This document shows positions 1-10,274 of a stretch of 64,000 nt of DNA, piece by piece (position 1 is the stretch's first letter; each line of letters begins with the position of its first letter). The stretch is from NCBI GenBank assembly GCA_022432975.1, contig CM039511.1, positions 22,222,557 to 22,286,556 of the forward strand, given 5' to 3'. The position numbers and the translations under genes are program-made. The notes under the pieces were generated by a model that saw only the letters and a program-made list of their open reading frames with translations, was not told where the DNA came from and did no database searches. The stretch is from Begonia masoniana (taxonomy: Eukaryota; Streptophyta; Magnoliopsida; Cucurbitales; Begoniaceae).

Positions 1-769
1 GTTGCCATCCTTTGTTCTGACGTGGCGGCGGCTGAGCCTCTTTAGTAAACTTCCTTGATGATTCGCGCTGCGCATATGTCGATATCTCAGCCTCTTCCAG
101 TTCCAGAGCCTTAGCTGTCACTTCAGCATAAGGTACATTATGTATTCCAGTAGTCTTTACTCTCATATACAGACTTGGTTTCAGTCCTTGAATAAATTGG
201 TGGATCTTATCCTCATCATCTTCTATCAGTCTGGGTGCAAACCGAGATAAAGCCTCAAACTTACATATGTAGTCCGTCACAGAGCCAAACTGACGTAAAC
301 TTATGAATTTCTTCTTCTTGTTGGCCCGAACAGTCCTATTGAAGTACTTGTCAAAGAAGGCAGTCTTAAACATTTCTCAGGTCATAGCTCCAGCATTAGC
401 GGTGCTCTGGATTGAATCCCACCAATGTCTTGCACTCAATTCCAAATGAAAGACAGCATATGTGACCTTATCCCCTTCGTCAACCTTTGCATACTTAAAC
501 ATATCCTCCATCTTTCGAATCCATTCCTCAGCATAAACAGGATCCGAAACATGTCCATTAAACACCGGGGGTCGAAGCCGGTGAAAACGCTCACCACCAT
601 GATCATGAGTTGCATTAGTACTAGAATTCGCTTGTTCTTCTCTAGCAGCCATCAGCTGCTCGATCTGGCGAGATTGGTGCATGACCAACTCTGTCAACTG
701 AGCAATGGCATCGCTATCATCATTAGCCTCTCTTTGCTGACCTCTTACCATTTTGAGATTCCTAAACAA
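1..769 (-). pseudogene. Partial gag of family A, first tandem copy
   Basis: This is the N-terminal part of a retrotransposon gag on the minus strand. It starts at MVRGQQ near position 727-729 and runs off the window edge. It is nearly identical to the gag at 6680-7516. It carries its own nonsense change at 374-376, where the second copy has tryptophan in the run MTWEMF. The conserved gag core with AEEWIRKMEDMF and HWWDSIQ is visible before the stop. The 5-prime leader (about 770-914) holds a primer-binding site and an intron-like segment as in the second copy. Confidence 0.85.
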
Positions 770-914
770 ATGTTCTTAAATACATCTTAACGTAATGACA
801 TTACTTAAAAACGTAATTACTTAGAGTTGCTGGAGTATACTCAGGTGGCAATCTGTGCTGGGAGGCAGTCTGCATAATCGATTTTAGAGCCCGATTTTGC
901 TTTGATACCATAAT

Positions 915-3057
915 TGTAACAACCCCAGTTGGAGTCGCCACGTAATTCATAACTTAACCTCTTAATCAATCGATTCTTACTTCATGCACCTTGTTCATTA
1001 TTAGTATTATATATATTTTTTTTCAAACATCTCCTAAACTACATCTGTCGATAGAGTCATAGACTTGCATCAACCGATGGTCACATGCCCGCCACGCGAC
1101 ACATCTGTTTCTAAACATCTCTTAAATTGCATCTGCCGATAGAGCCATAGACTCGCATCGACCGATGGTAAAGCATCTACCGATAGACATGTGCAATTCA
1201 CGTGTTCACTTAATACACCTTCTGATAGAAATCATCCGTCGGTAGATGCAAACTCTTAACATCTTCCGATAGAAATCATCCGTCGGTAGATGAAAACTCT
1301 TAACACCTTCCGATAGAAATCATCCGTCGGTAGATGCAAACTCTTAACATCTTCCGATAGAAATCATCCATCGGTAGATGCAGACTCTTAACAGACTTCA
1401 ATCCACATTGACTCAACACTCATATGTATGAAAATTAGACACTCATCCAAACATTCTTATACGGAAGACTTAGTTAAAGTAACCCTTTCCATATCTTTAA
1501 AATCATCCCCAGACTCAGTAGTTAAACCAGACAATTACGAAGCTCAATGTTAAAATATAATCTCATTCTACTTAAACATCAGTTCATCATAAATCTTACT
1601 GACACATTATGAGCTTAATTATGGGTTATATTTGCCTGCCAGCCACAGTCTTCCACCCTGAGCACCATCCTGCAACTAGCCTTTAGACATCATCACTGAA
1701 TTTGGAATCCTCACCTGCTAAATCTTCACCTACATCATAAGGTTTAAACTATAAGCCTAATGCTTAGCAAGGAATGCAATGCTAACAAGTATGCATGACT
1801 GCTCATTTTAAAAAAACAAATGCTCATGAATATTTTCTTATTCATATTCATACTCAAGGTCTTCATTCTTGTTCATCGTTCGTATTCATCGTTCATAATC
1901 ATCATTCTTGCTCATCATTCATATTCATCATTCAGGTTGTGTGAATTAAGAGAGGATTTGTGCCGGTAAGGGGGGTTGATAGTGCGAGTGTACATAGTCC
2001 CTTGCGGGTCGTAATCATGGTCCTTCCTTTTGGACAGTGACATATGCCAAACCACCCCCAACCCTCGCTTAATTCACGTTGCATAAGTTTTATGTTCTTA
2101 TCTTGTTCATGAGGAAAACATGCTCTTAAAACATTATCATATGCATAAAACGTTCATGATGCATGAACATGAGAACTCCTAACTCATCAAGCCACAGAAT
2201 AGTGCATTTATCCGACGGGAAATCATACCATTAAGTTAAACATCAACATAAGTAACAGACAGTAGCTTAAATAACTTCTAATCATCGTATCGGTTTCTAC
2301 CTAGCATCCTTGTGATGTAGGGCCCTAATAGCCGAAAATCTTACACATTCACTTACCTGGTTTCCTTAGCAACTTGAACTCCTTTCTTTGAACTTCTTCA
2401 CCTAAAACATTTCACATCACAGTAGTTAAAACAAAACCCTAAAAGTTCCAATCACAAGTCATCCTAGAATCTAATAACTAAAGTCATTCCCGAATCCCCT
2501 AGTCTAGTTCTCTGTGTGCAGTCAGAAATCCAAAATCAAAACAGCTAGGTCCAACTATCGATTAATCAGAGTCAGTTATATTAAATGTCCAGAATCGATT
2601 CGGAAATGACATTACAAAAATCCAGGTTATAAATGTCGCTATTGCTACTCGGCCATTGGAGAAACCAAATTCCAACACCAAGCTGAAAAACAGAGTTTAA
2701 CAACTAACTGACAACTACATTATCTAATCCATACCTTGAGCGTAGAGTATCTGAGAAATGGCAAGGGAACCGATCGTCGAAGGAAGGATTACTGGCAGGC
2801 AGAGAGCGAGAGCTCGGGAGAGGAAATCGCTGAAAAGAGAAAGTGTCGGTTACAGTGGTATCAATGAGATTGAAAAACTTTCCATCTCCTTTATATATCG
2901 ATCACAGCCCACCCTAATTTCAATTTTACCACTCAACCTAGTTCACACAATTTGGAACAAATCTTGGTATTAAATTTAAATCAAAAGGTCCAAAAAAATA
3001 AGGGTGACAGTTAATTCCGTTAAGAAAATCACCTGACTGAAAATGTCGGGTGTTACA
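915..3057 (-). repeat. LTR of family A (left copy, 2143 bp)
   Basis: Bounded by TGTAACAACCCC and GGGTGTTACA on the plus strand, so the sense LTR starts TGTAACACCCGAC on the minus strand. It contains four 44-bp repeats (1219-1394) and a short sense TATATAAAGG box near 2889-2898. A donor-like AG|GTAAG is at 2352-2358, the GGC-type hairpin near 2320-2334, and the covarying hairpin TAAGC/GCTTA at 1752-1766. TGATGTAGG (2313-2321) and its complement (1729-1737) flank the presumed intron-like segment. It differs from the right LTR by about 100 bp, mostly repeat-unit loss. Confidence 0.9.
1219..1394. repeat. Minisatellite, four 44-bp units in family A LTR
   Basis: Four direct units begin at 1219, 1263, 1307 and 1351. 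Each contains CTTCCGATAG followed by CATCCGTCGGTAGATG, with few substitutions. The sister LTR has five units at 8047-8266, so copy number changed after insertion. Confidence 0.93.
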
Positions 3058-3072
3058 TCCACCCCTCCTTAA
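3058..3072 (-). other. Polypurine tract of family A
   Basis: The minus-strand sequence AAGGAGGGGTGGA lies directly before the 3-prime LTR start. This is the expected site for plus-strand DNA priming during reverse transcription. The equivalent purine run occurs before the 3-prime LTRs of families B and C. Confidence 0.88.
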
Positions 3073-3098
3073 ACAAAATTTTCGTCCCCGAAAATTGA

Positions 3099-3764
3099 TC
3101 AAACAAAGAGCTCCGGATATTTGTCCAACATATCTTGCCGTCGTTCCCATGTGGCTTCTTCAACTCCATGATTTGTCCATAAGACCTTAACTAATGGAAT
3201 TTCCTTATTCCTCAGAGTTTTCACAGCAGATTCCAAAATTTGCACTGGCTTCTCTTCATACATTATTGTTGGCTCATTTTCAACATCCACTGACTTAACA
3301 ACTTGTGTAGGATCCCGTATGCATTTTCTTAACATTGACACATGAAAAACATTGTGAACCTTTTCCAATGATAGGGGCAATAGCAGTCTATAAGCTGTGC
3401 TGCCGACCCTCTCCAAGACAGGGAATGGTCCAACAAATCGCGGGTTAAGTTTCCCCTTCTTGTCAAATCTTAGTACTCCTTTAAATGGTGAAATCTTTAA
3501 GAAAACTTCATCTCCAACGGCAAATTCAAGATCTCTCCTCCTTTGGTCTGCATAACTTTTCTGTCGGCTTTGTGCAGTAATCATTTTTTTCCTGATAATG
3601 GTAATCTTGTCTAACATCTGTTGCAAGATCTCTTGACCTAGGAGTTTTGCTTCACCAACCTCATCCCAGTACAAAGGTGATCTGCACTTTCTGCCATAAA
3701 GTGCTTCATAAGGTGCCATACCAATGGTGGACTTGTAACTATTATTATAGGAGAATTCCACCAA
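3099..3764 (-). pseudogene. Integrase C-terminus and chromodomain, family A
   Basis: This 221-residue open segment starts inside the integrase core (MVEFSYNNSYKSTIGMAPYEALYGRKC), passes through the GPF(P/R)VL-type C-terminal domain around residues 110-130, and ends with a chromodomain-like tail (ILESAVKTLRNKEIPLVKVLW...EEATWE). Chromodomains of this kind target chromovirus integration to chromatin marks. It continues the frame of the segment at 3789-4415, separated by a single nonsense codon after RACVLDF. The stop is followed at once by the polypurine tract region. It cannot be expressed as part of a full polyprotein. Confidence 0.9.
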
Positions 3765-3788
3765 GGGTAAATATCGACTCCAAGATGT

Positions 3789-4415
3789 CTAGAAATCCAG
3801 CACACACGCTCTTAACATGTCTTCTAGTATCTGAATGGTACTCTCAGATTGACCATCAGTTTGAGGGTGAAAAGCAGTACTGAAGGACAATTTTGTTCCT
3901 AATGTGCCTTGCAAACTTTGCCAAAATCTCGAGGTAAATCTAGGATCACGGTCGGAGACAATGGACAAGGGAATCCCATGCAATCTGATGATTTCCTGAA
4001 TGTACAGGTTAGCAAGTTGTTCCATTGTAAAAGTCATTCTTACTGGTATGAAGTGTGCTGATTTTGTCATTCTGTCAACCACAACCCAAATACTATCATG
4101 TCCTTTGATTGTCTTTGGTAATCCTACCACAAAATCCATGGCAATGTTTTCCCACTTCCATTCAGGGATCGGTAAGTGTTGAAAAGTACCTCCTGGGCGT
4201 TGGTGCTCTGCCTTAACCTGTTGGCAAACCAAACATGACTCCACATACTTGGCAATATCCCTCTTCATAATTGGCCACCAATAATGTAACTTCAAATCTC
4301 GATACATCTTGGTGCGACCAGGATGTACAGAAAAGGGAGACGAGTGAGCCTCGGTCAAGATCAACTTACGTAGTTCTTCATCATTTGGAATATACCATCG
4401 ATTCCTAAACTTCAA
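3789..4415 (-). pseudogene. Integrase zinc-binding and catalytic core, family A
   Basis: The segment shows an HHCC-type zinc region ([10 protein letters not shown]... then CLVCQQVK), the core motif MDFVVGLP, the second catalytic aspartate in [12 protein letters not shown], and the third acidic site in [10 protein letters not shown]. It shares one frame with its neighbours at 4455-5678 and 3099-3764 but is cut off by stop codons on both sides (KL-stop-DASS upstream, LDF-stop downstream). This is normal decay of an inactive copy. Confidence 0.9.
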
Positions 4416-4454
4416 AATACCATCGTTGGAGAGACTGAAATCAGAGGAGGCATC

Positions 4455-6218
4455 CTACAACTTACTTATCATACTATTATTCTCCTTTGAATCCTTCTGT
4501 GTTGCCTCTTTGATTTTATCCAAAATAGTTGGTCGAATGGTTGAGTCAGCAAGTAAAGTTGACAACTCAGGAACTATTTCCAACTCAAACTTCTGAACTT
4601 CCTTCCATAATGGTACAGACATGGTTGATACAGTGGCATGCATCGTCTTAGACATTCTGCTTAATGCATCAGCCACAGCATTGGCCTTACCCGGGTGATA
4701 TTTAATTTCGAAGTCATAATCCTTAACAAACTCCAACCAACGTCTTTGTCTCATGTTTAATTCCTTTTGGGTGAAAAGGTACTTCAGGCTTTTATGGTCA
4801 GAAAACACCTCACACTGTTGACCATACAAATAGTGTCTCCAAATCTTTAAAGCAAAAACAACTGCGGCTAACTCTAAATCGTGAGTGGGGTAATTCTGTT
4901 CATAACTCTTCAGCTGCCTAGAGGCATACGCTACGACCTTTCCTTCTTGCATCAAAACACACCCCAGTCCAACTTTGGATGCATCACAGTAAACACTAAA
5001 CTTTCCTTCTTCGGTTGGGATAGTCAGTAGCGGGGTTGTCGTCAACTTTAGCTTAAGTGTTTGGAAGCCTTCTTCACAAGCTTCTGTCCAAGAGTACTTG
5101 GTGTCCTTGTTAGTCGAACTTGTTAAAGGTTTAGCTATCATTGAAAATCCCTTAATAAACTTCCTATAATAACCTGCCAGACCAAGGAAACTGCGGACTT
5201 CACTGGCATTCCTTGGCTGTGGCCAGTCCTTAACTGCTTGAATTTTGGTTGGATCTACTGATATACCTTCAGCAGAGATGACATGGCCTAAGAAGTTAAC
5301 CTTATCCAACCAGAACTCACACTTAGACAACTTGGCATAAAGTTGTTGCTGTTTCAGGGTTGTCAAAACTATTCTTAAGTGTTCTTCATGGTCAGCTTCA
5401 GTCCGTGAGTATATAAGAATATCATCTATGAATACAATCACAAACTTGTCCAAATATTCACGAAACACTCGGTTCATCAAATCCATAAAAGCTGCAGGTG
5501 CATTGGTTAATCTAAACGACATTACAAGGAATTCATAATGTCCATAGCGGGTCCTGAAGGCTGTCCTAGGTATACCACCCTCCTTAACCTTCAATTGGTA
5601 GTACCCCGAACGCAAGTCAATCTTTGAAAACTCTTTAGCTCCTTGTAATTGGTCAAACAAGTCGTCAATTCGGGGCAAGGGTTACTTATTCTTAATTGTC
5701 AACTTGTTCAGTTCTCGGTAATCTATGCACATTCTAAGAGAACCGTCTTTCTTCTTAACAAATAAAACAGGTGCACCCCAGGGAGAACTACTGGAGCGTA
5801 TAAACCCTTTGTCTACTAATTCCTGCAGTTGGACCTTTAATTCCTTCAGCTCAACAGGTGTCATGCGGTAAGGGTTCTTGGATATAGGTAATGTCTCGGG
5901 GTATGTATCGATTACAAATTCAACTTCTCTATCCGGTGGTAATCCGGGCAAGTCATCCATAAATACTTCAGGAAACTCCTTAACTATGGGAATATCTTGA
6001 AGTTCAACTTTGTTCTTCACCCGAATATCGATTACACTAGCTAGATAACTCTCACAACCATCTTTCAATAACCGTTGAGTCTCTAGTGAGGATATAATCG
6101 GTATTTTACTTATTTTTGGGATAGCTTGGAAAGTATACTGATCTCCATTTGGGGGTCGAAACTCAACTAATCCAGACCTACAACTTATCGTGGCATAATG
6201 TCTGGATAACCAATCCAT
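4455..6218 (-). pseudogene. Reverse transcriptase and RNase H, family A
   Basis: Two open segments in one frame (5682-6218 and 4455-5678) are separated by a nonsense codon replacing the tyrosine of NKYPLPR. The first gives the protease-RT linker and the RT start ([22 protein letters not shown]). The second gives the catalytic FIDDILIYS, then RNase H with [14 protein letters not shown] and [10 protein letters not shown], and the linker to integrase. Another stop (TAA) sits just before MDWLSRHYA at 6219-6221. With the frame change near 6286-6297 this copy has lost coding capacity. Confidence 0.92.
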
Positions 6219-6283
6219 TTATAATATAACTTCATATCCCTTCATGTCAATTACAATCAGCTCTACATATAACTTCTTATCTC

Positions 6284-6676
6284 CTAAGGAAACAAACCCT
6301 TCACTATCTGTTCAGAATGTAAGGATTTCCCCGACGGTAACATGACACTATATGGCCTATCAGCCGATAAGTATCCTAACTTATACTTACAGACAAACAA
6401 GGTTGCTATAAATGAGTGTGTGGCTCCTGTGTCTATAAGTGTATAAGCAGAAACACCACAGATCATAATTGTACCTGATATGACCGTATGCTGCACAGCC
6501 TCTTCATCCTCCATCATAGCAAAGACTCTGGGTGCTATTCTTGCTCGATTGGGGTCTGGTGGCATGGCGCAGTCTCTGACTACATGTCCGACCTTGTCAC
6601 ATCTAAAACAACGGCCAGAAAGTAACTTGCATTCGCCGGGGTGGTTCTTCTGACAGGTGGGGCATAAAGGGGCCAT
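6284..6676 (-). pseudogene. Zinc knuckle and aspartic protease, family A
   Basis: The segment contains the gag zinc knuckle CFRCDKVGHVVRDC (about residues 22-35) and the protease active site LIDTGATHSFI (about residue 81). It is in frame with the gag at 6680-7516 but is separated from it by one stop after GKGK. It ends in a small deletion, after HSEQIVKG, that shifts the frame relative to RT. Confidence 0.9.
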
Positions 6677-6679
6677 TGG

Positions 6680-7516
6680 TCACTTTCCTTTTCCTTGATC
6701 ATCATTTGGATTAAAGTGTCTCTTTATGCCTTGCTGTTGTTGTTGTGGTCCCCTGTTCTGTTGCGGTTGCCATCCTTTGTTCTGACGTGGCGGCGGCTGA
6801 GCCTCTTTAGTAAACTTCCTTGATGATTCGCGTTGCGCATATGTCGATATCTCAGCCTCTTCCAGTTCTAGAGCCTTAGCTGTCACTTCAGCATAAGGTA
6901 CATTATGTATTCCAGTAGTCTTTACTCTCATATACAGACTTGGTTTCAGTCCTTGAATAAATTGGTGGATCTTATCCTCATCATCTTCTATCAGTCTGGG
7001 TGCAAACCGGGATAAAGCCTCAAACTTACATATGTAGTCCGTCACAGAGCCAAACTGACGTAAACTCATGAACTTCTTCTTCTTGTTGGCCCGAACAGTC
7101 CTATTGAAGTACTTGTCAAAGAAGGCAGTCTTAAACATTTCCCAGGTCATAGCTCTTGCATTAGCGGTGCTCTGGATTGAATCCCACCAATGTCTTGCAC
7201 TCAATTCCAAATGAAAGACAGCATATGTGACCTTATCCCCTTCGTCAACCTTTGCATACTTAAACATATCCTCCATCTTTTGAATCCATTCCTCAGCATA
7301 AACAGGATCCGAAACATGTCCATTAAACACCGGGGGTCGAAGCCGGTGAAAATGCTCACCACCATGATCATGAGTTACATTAGTACTAGAATTCGCTTGT
7401 TTTTCTCTAGCAGCCATCAGCTGCTCGATCTGGCGAGATTTGCGCATGACCAACTCTGTCAACTGAGCAATGGCATCGCTATCATCATTAGCCTCTCTTT
7501 GCTGACCTCTTACCAT
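6680..7516 (-). pseudogene. gag (capsid) of family A, second copy
   Basis: The start chosen is MVRGQQREAND at 7514-7516, because gag proteins of families A, B, C and E in this window all begin MVRG; the frame stays open 14 codons upstream. The central capsid core has AEEWIQKMEDMFKYA, HWWDSIQ, FFDKYFNRTVR, YICKFEALSRFAP and FIQGLKP. A glutamine-rich tail leads to a stop just before the zinc knuckle. The arginine codon in HRLRPPVF is intact here, although it is a stop in families B and C. Confidence 0.88.
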
Positions 7517-7526
7517 TTTGAGATTC

Positions 7527-7589
7527 CTAAACAAATATTCGTAAATACATCTTAACATAATGACATTACTTAAAAACGTTATTACTTAC
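7527..7589 (-). other. Short intron-like segment between primer site and gag, family A
   Basis: In sense orientation AACT|GTAAGTAA is followed 63 nt later by TTGTTTAG|GAATC, eleven nt before the gag ATG. Families B (62 nt), C (about 61 nt) and E (64 nt) have the same layout with unrelated inner sequence. The size is near the lower limit for plant introns. Whether it is spliced is not shown by sequence alone. Confidence 0.55.
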
Positions 7590-7661
7590 AGTTGCTGGAG
7601 TATACTCAGGTGGCAATCTGTGCTGGGAGGCAGTCTGCAGAATCGATTTTAGAACCCGATT

Positions 7662-7677
7662 TTGCTTTGATACCATA
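7662..7677 (-). other. Primer-binding site of family A
   Basis: The sense sequence TGGTATCAAAGC begins three to four bases after the 5-prime LTR end. It matches the usual TGGTATCAGAGC site for initiator methionine tRNA except for one base. Confidence 0.88.
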
Positions 7678-7679
7678 AT

Positions 7680-9922
7680 TGTAACAACCCCAGTTGGAGT
7701 CGCCACGTAATTCATAACTTAACCTCTTAATCAATCGATTCTTACTTCATGCACCTTGTTCATTATTAGTATTATATATATTTTTTTTTGCAAACATCTC
7801 CTAAACTACATCTGTCGATAGAGTCATAGACTCGCATCGACCGATGGTCACATGCCCGCCACGCGACACATCTGTTTCTAAACATCTCTTAAATTGCATC
7901 TGCCGATAGAGTCATAGACTCGCATCGACCGATGGTAAAGCATCTACCGGTCACTAGGCGACAAACTAGCTCTTATATCATCCGGTATTTGAAATACCTT
8001 ACATCTACCGATAGACATGTGCAATTCACGTGTTCACTTAATACACCTTCCGATAGAAATCATCCGTCGGTAGATGCAAACTCTTAACATCTTCCGATAG
8101 AAATCATCCGTCGGTAGATGCAAACTCTTAACACCTTCCGATAGAAATCATCCGTCGGTAGATGAAAACTCTTAACACCTTCCGATAGAAATCATCCGTC
8201 GGTAGATGCAAACTTTTAACATCTTCCGATAGAAATCATCCATCGGTAGATGCAGACTCTTAACAGACTTCAATCCACATTGACTCAACACTCATATGTA
8301 TGAAAATCAGAGACTCATCCAAACATTCTTATACGGAAGACTTAGTTAAAGTAACCCTTTCCATATCTTTAAAATCATCCCCAGACTCAGTAGTTAAACC
8401 AGACAATTACGAAGCTCAATGTTAAAATATAATATCATTCTACTTAAACATCAGTTCATCATAAATCTTACTGACACATTATGAGCTTAATTATGGGTTA
8501 TATTTGCCTGCTAGCCACAGTCTTCCACTCTGAGCACCATCCTGCAACCAGCCTTTAGACATCATCACTGAATTTGGAATCCTCACCTGCTAAATCTTCA
8601 CCTACATCATAAGGTTTAAAAGCCTAATGCTTAGCAAGGAATGCAATGCTAACAAGTATGCATGAATGCTCATTTTAAGAAAACAAATGCTCATGAATCT
8701 TTTCTTATTCATATTCATACTCAAGGTCTTCATTCTTGTTCATTGTTCGTATTCATCGTTCATAATCATCATTCTTGCTCATCATTCATATTCATCATTC
8801 AGGTTGTGTGAATTAAGAGAGGATTTGTGCCGGTAAGGGGGGTTGACAGTGCGAGTGTACATAGTCCCTTGCGGGTCGTAATCATGGTCCTTCCTTTTGG
8901 ACAGTGACATACGCCAAACCACCCCCAACCCTCGCTTAATTCACGTTGCATAAGTTTTATGTTCTTATCTTGTTCATGAGAAAAACATGCTCTTAAAACA
9001 TTATCATATGCATAAAACGTTCATGATGCATGAACATGAGAACTCCTAACTCATCAAGCCACAGAATAGTGCATTCATCTGACGGGAAATCATACCATTA
9101 AGTTAAACATCAACATAAGTAACAGACAGTAGCTTAAATAACTTCTAATCATCGTATCGATATCTACCTAGCATCTTTGTGATGTAGGGCCCTAATAGCC
9201 GAAAATCTTACACATTCACTTACCTGGTTTCCTTAGCAACTTGAACTCCTTTCTTCGAACTTCTTCACCTAAAACATTTCACATCACAGTAGTTAAAACA
9301 AAACCCTAAAAGTTCCAATCACAAGTCATCCTAGAATCTAATAACTAAAGTCATTTCCGAATCCCCTAGTCTAGTTCTCTGTGTGCAGTCAGAAATCCAA
9401 AATCAAACAGCTAGGTCCAACTATCGATTAATCAGGGTCGGTTATATTAAATGTCCAGAATCGATTCGGAAATGACATTACAAAAATCCAGGTTATAAAT
9501 GTCGCTATTGCTACTCGGCCATTGGAGAAACCAAATTCCAACGCCAAGCTGAAAAACAGAGTTTAACAACTAACTGACAACTACATTGTCTAATCCATAC
9601 CTTGAGCATAGAGTATCCGAGAAATGGCAAGGGAACCGATTGTCAAAGGAAGGATTACTGGCAGGCAGAGAGCGAGAGCTCGGGAGAGGAAATCGCTGAA
9701 AGGAGAAAGTGTCGGCTATAGTGGTATCGGTGAGATTTAAAAACTTTCCATCTCCTTTATATATCGATCACAGCCCACCTAATTTCAATTTTGCCACTCA
9801 ACCTAGTTCACACAATTTGGAACAAATCTTGGTATTAAATTTAAATCAAAAGGTCCAAAAAAATAAGGGTGACAGTTAATTCCGTTAAGAAAATCACCTT
9901 ACTGAAAATGTCGGGTGTTACA
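7680..9922 (-). repeat. LTR of family A (right copy, 2243 bp)
   Basis: The termini match those of the left copy (TGTAACA at the plus-strand start, TGTTACA at the end). It has five 44-bp units at 8047-8266 and an extra stretch around 7945-8005 that the left LTR lacks. The conserved module is present: donor-like signal near 9216-9222, TGATGTAGG at 9180-9188, its complement at 8601-8609, and the hairpin (shortened stem AAGC/GCTT) near 8620-8634. A TATA-like box lies at 9756-9764. Confidence 0.9.
8047..8266. repeat. Minisatellite, five 44-bp units in family A LTR
   Basis: Units begin at 8047, 8091, 8135, 8179 and 8223 and share CTTCCGATAG and CGTCGGTAGATG. It is the counterpart of the four-unit array at 1219-1394. 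Confidence 0.93.
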
Positions 9923-9950
9923 TAGTTAGTTAGTTAATAGTTACATAATG

Positions 9951-10196
9951 TTTCTTTTTTGGGAGACTCTTCAGGCGTGACCGAGAGCAATTTATCTGTT
10001 TTCTTTGTTTGTTATGTTTTGTTTTATTAATATTTCTCTTTTGGGAGACTCTTCGGGCGTGACCGAGAGCAGTTTATCTGTTGTCTTTGTTTGTTATGTG
10101 CTGTTTTATTAATATTTCTATTTTGGGAGACTCTTCTTGCGTGATCAAGAGTAATTTATGTGTTTTATTTGTTTGTTTTGTGATGTTCAATCATGA
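9951..10196 (+). repeat. Three 82-bp tandem repeats upstream of hAT transposase
   Basis: Units begin at 9951, 10033 and 10115, each with GGGAGACTCTTC followed by GCGTGACCGAGAGCA-like sequence and a T-rich tail. The third is the most diverged. They precede an acceptor-like TTTGTTTTAG just before the transposase ATG, so they may lie in the promoter or in a 5-prime UTR intron. Confidence 0.88.
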
Positions 10197-10274
10197 CTGA
10201 GAGCTTTAGATTAGAGCAACATGCGTAGTATTTTGATGCAGTTGTTGATTTTGATTGATTAAATTTGTTTTAGG

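Larger units (their letters stand above)
1..9922 (-). mobile_element. Ty3/gypsy Tekay-like family A, tandem LTR-sharing arrangement
   Basis: The order on the plus strand is: partial internal region (1-914), LTR (915-3057), complete internal region (3058-7679), LTR (7680-9922). All parts read on the minus strand. The internal piece at 1-914 repeats 6766-7679 with few differences, so one LTR is shared by two element bodies. This is expected from unequal recombination between LTRs, or from insertion next to an existing copy. The polyprotein order (gag, zinc knuckle, protease, RT, RNase H, integrase, chromodomain) and LTRs over 2 kb fit the Tekay/Del chromovirus lineage. The left end lies outside the window, so no target-site duplication can be checked; bases after the right end are TAGTT. 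Confidence 0.9.

Noticed and set aside
425..790. Plus-strand reading frames of about 121 residues at 425-790 and 7190-7555
   Set aside because: They are the opposite strand of the gag gene and follow its codon structure.
7662..7677. tRNA genes at TGGTATC(A)AGC sequences
   Set aside because: These are short primer-binding sites next to LTRs, not full tRNA genes.
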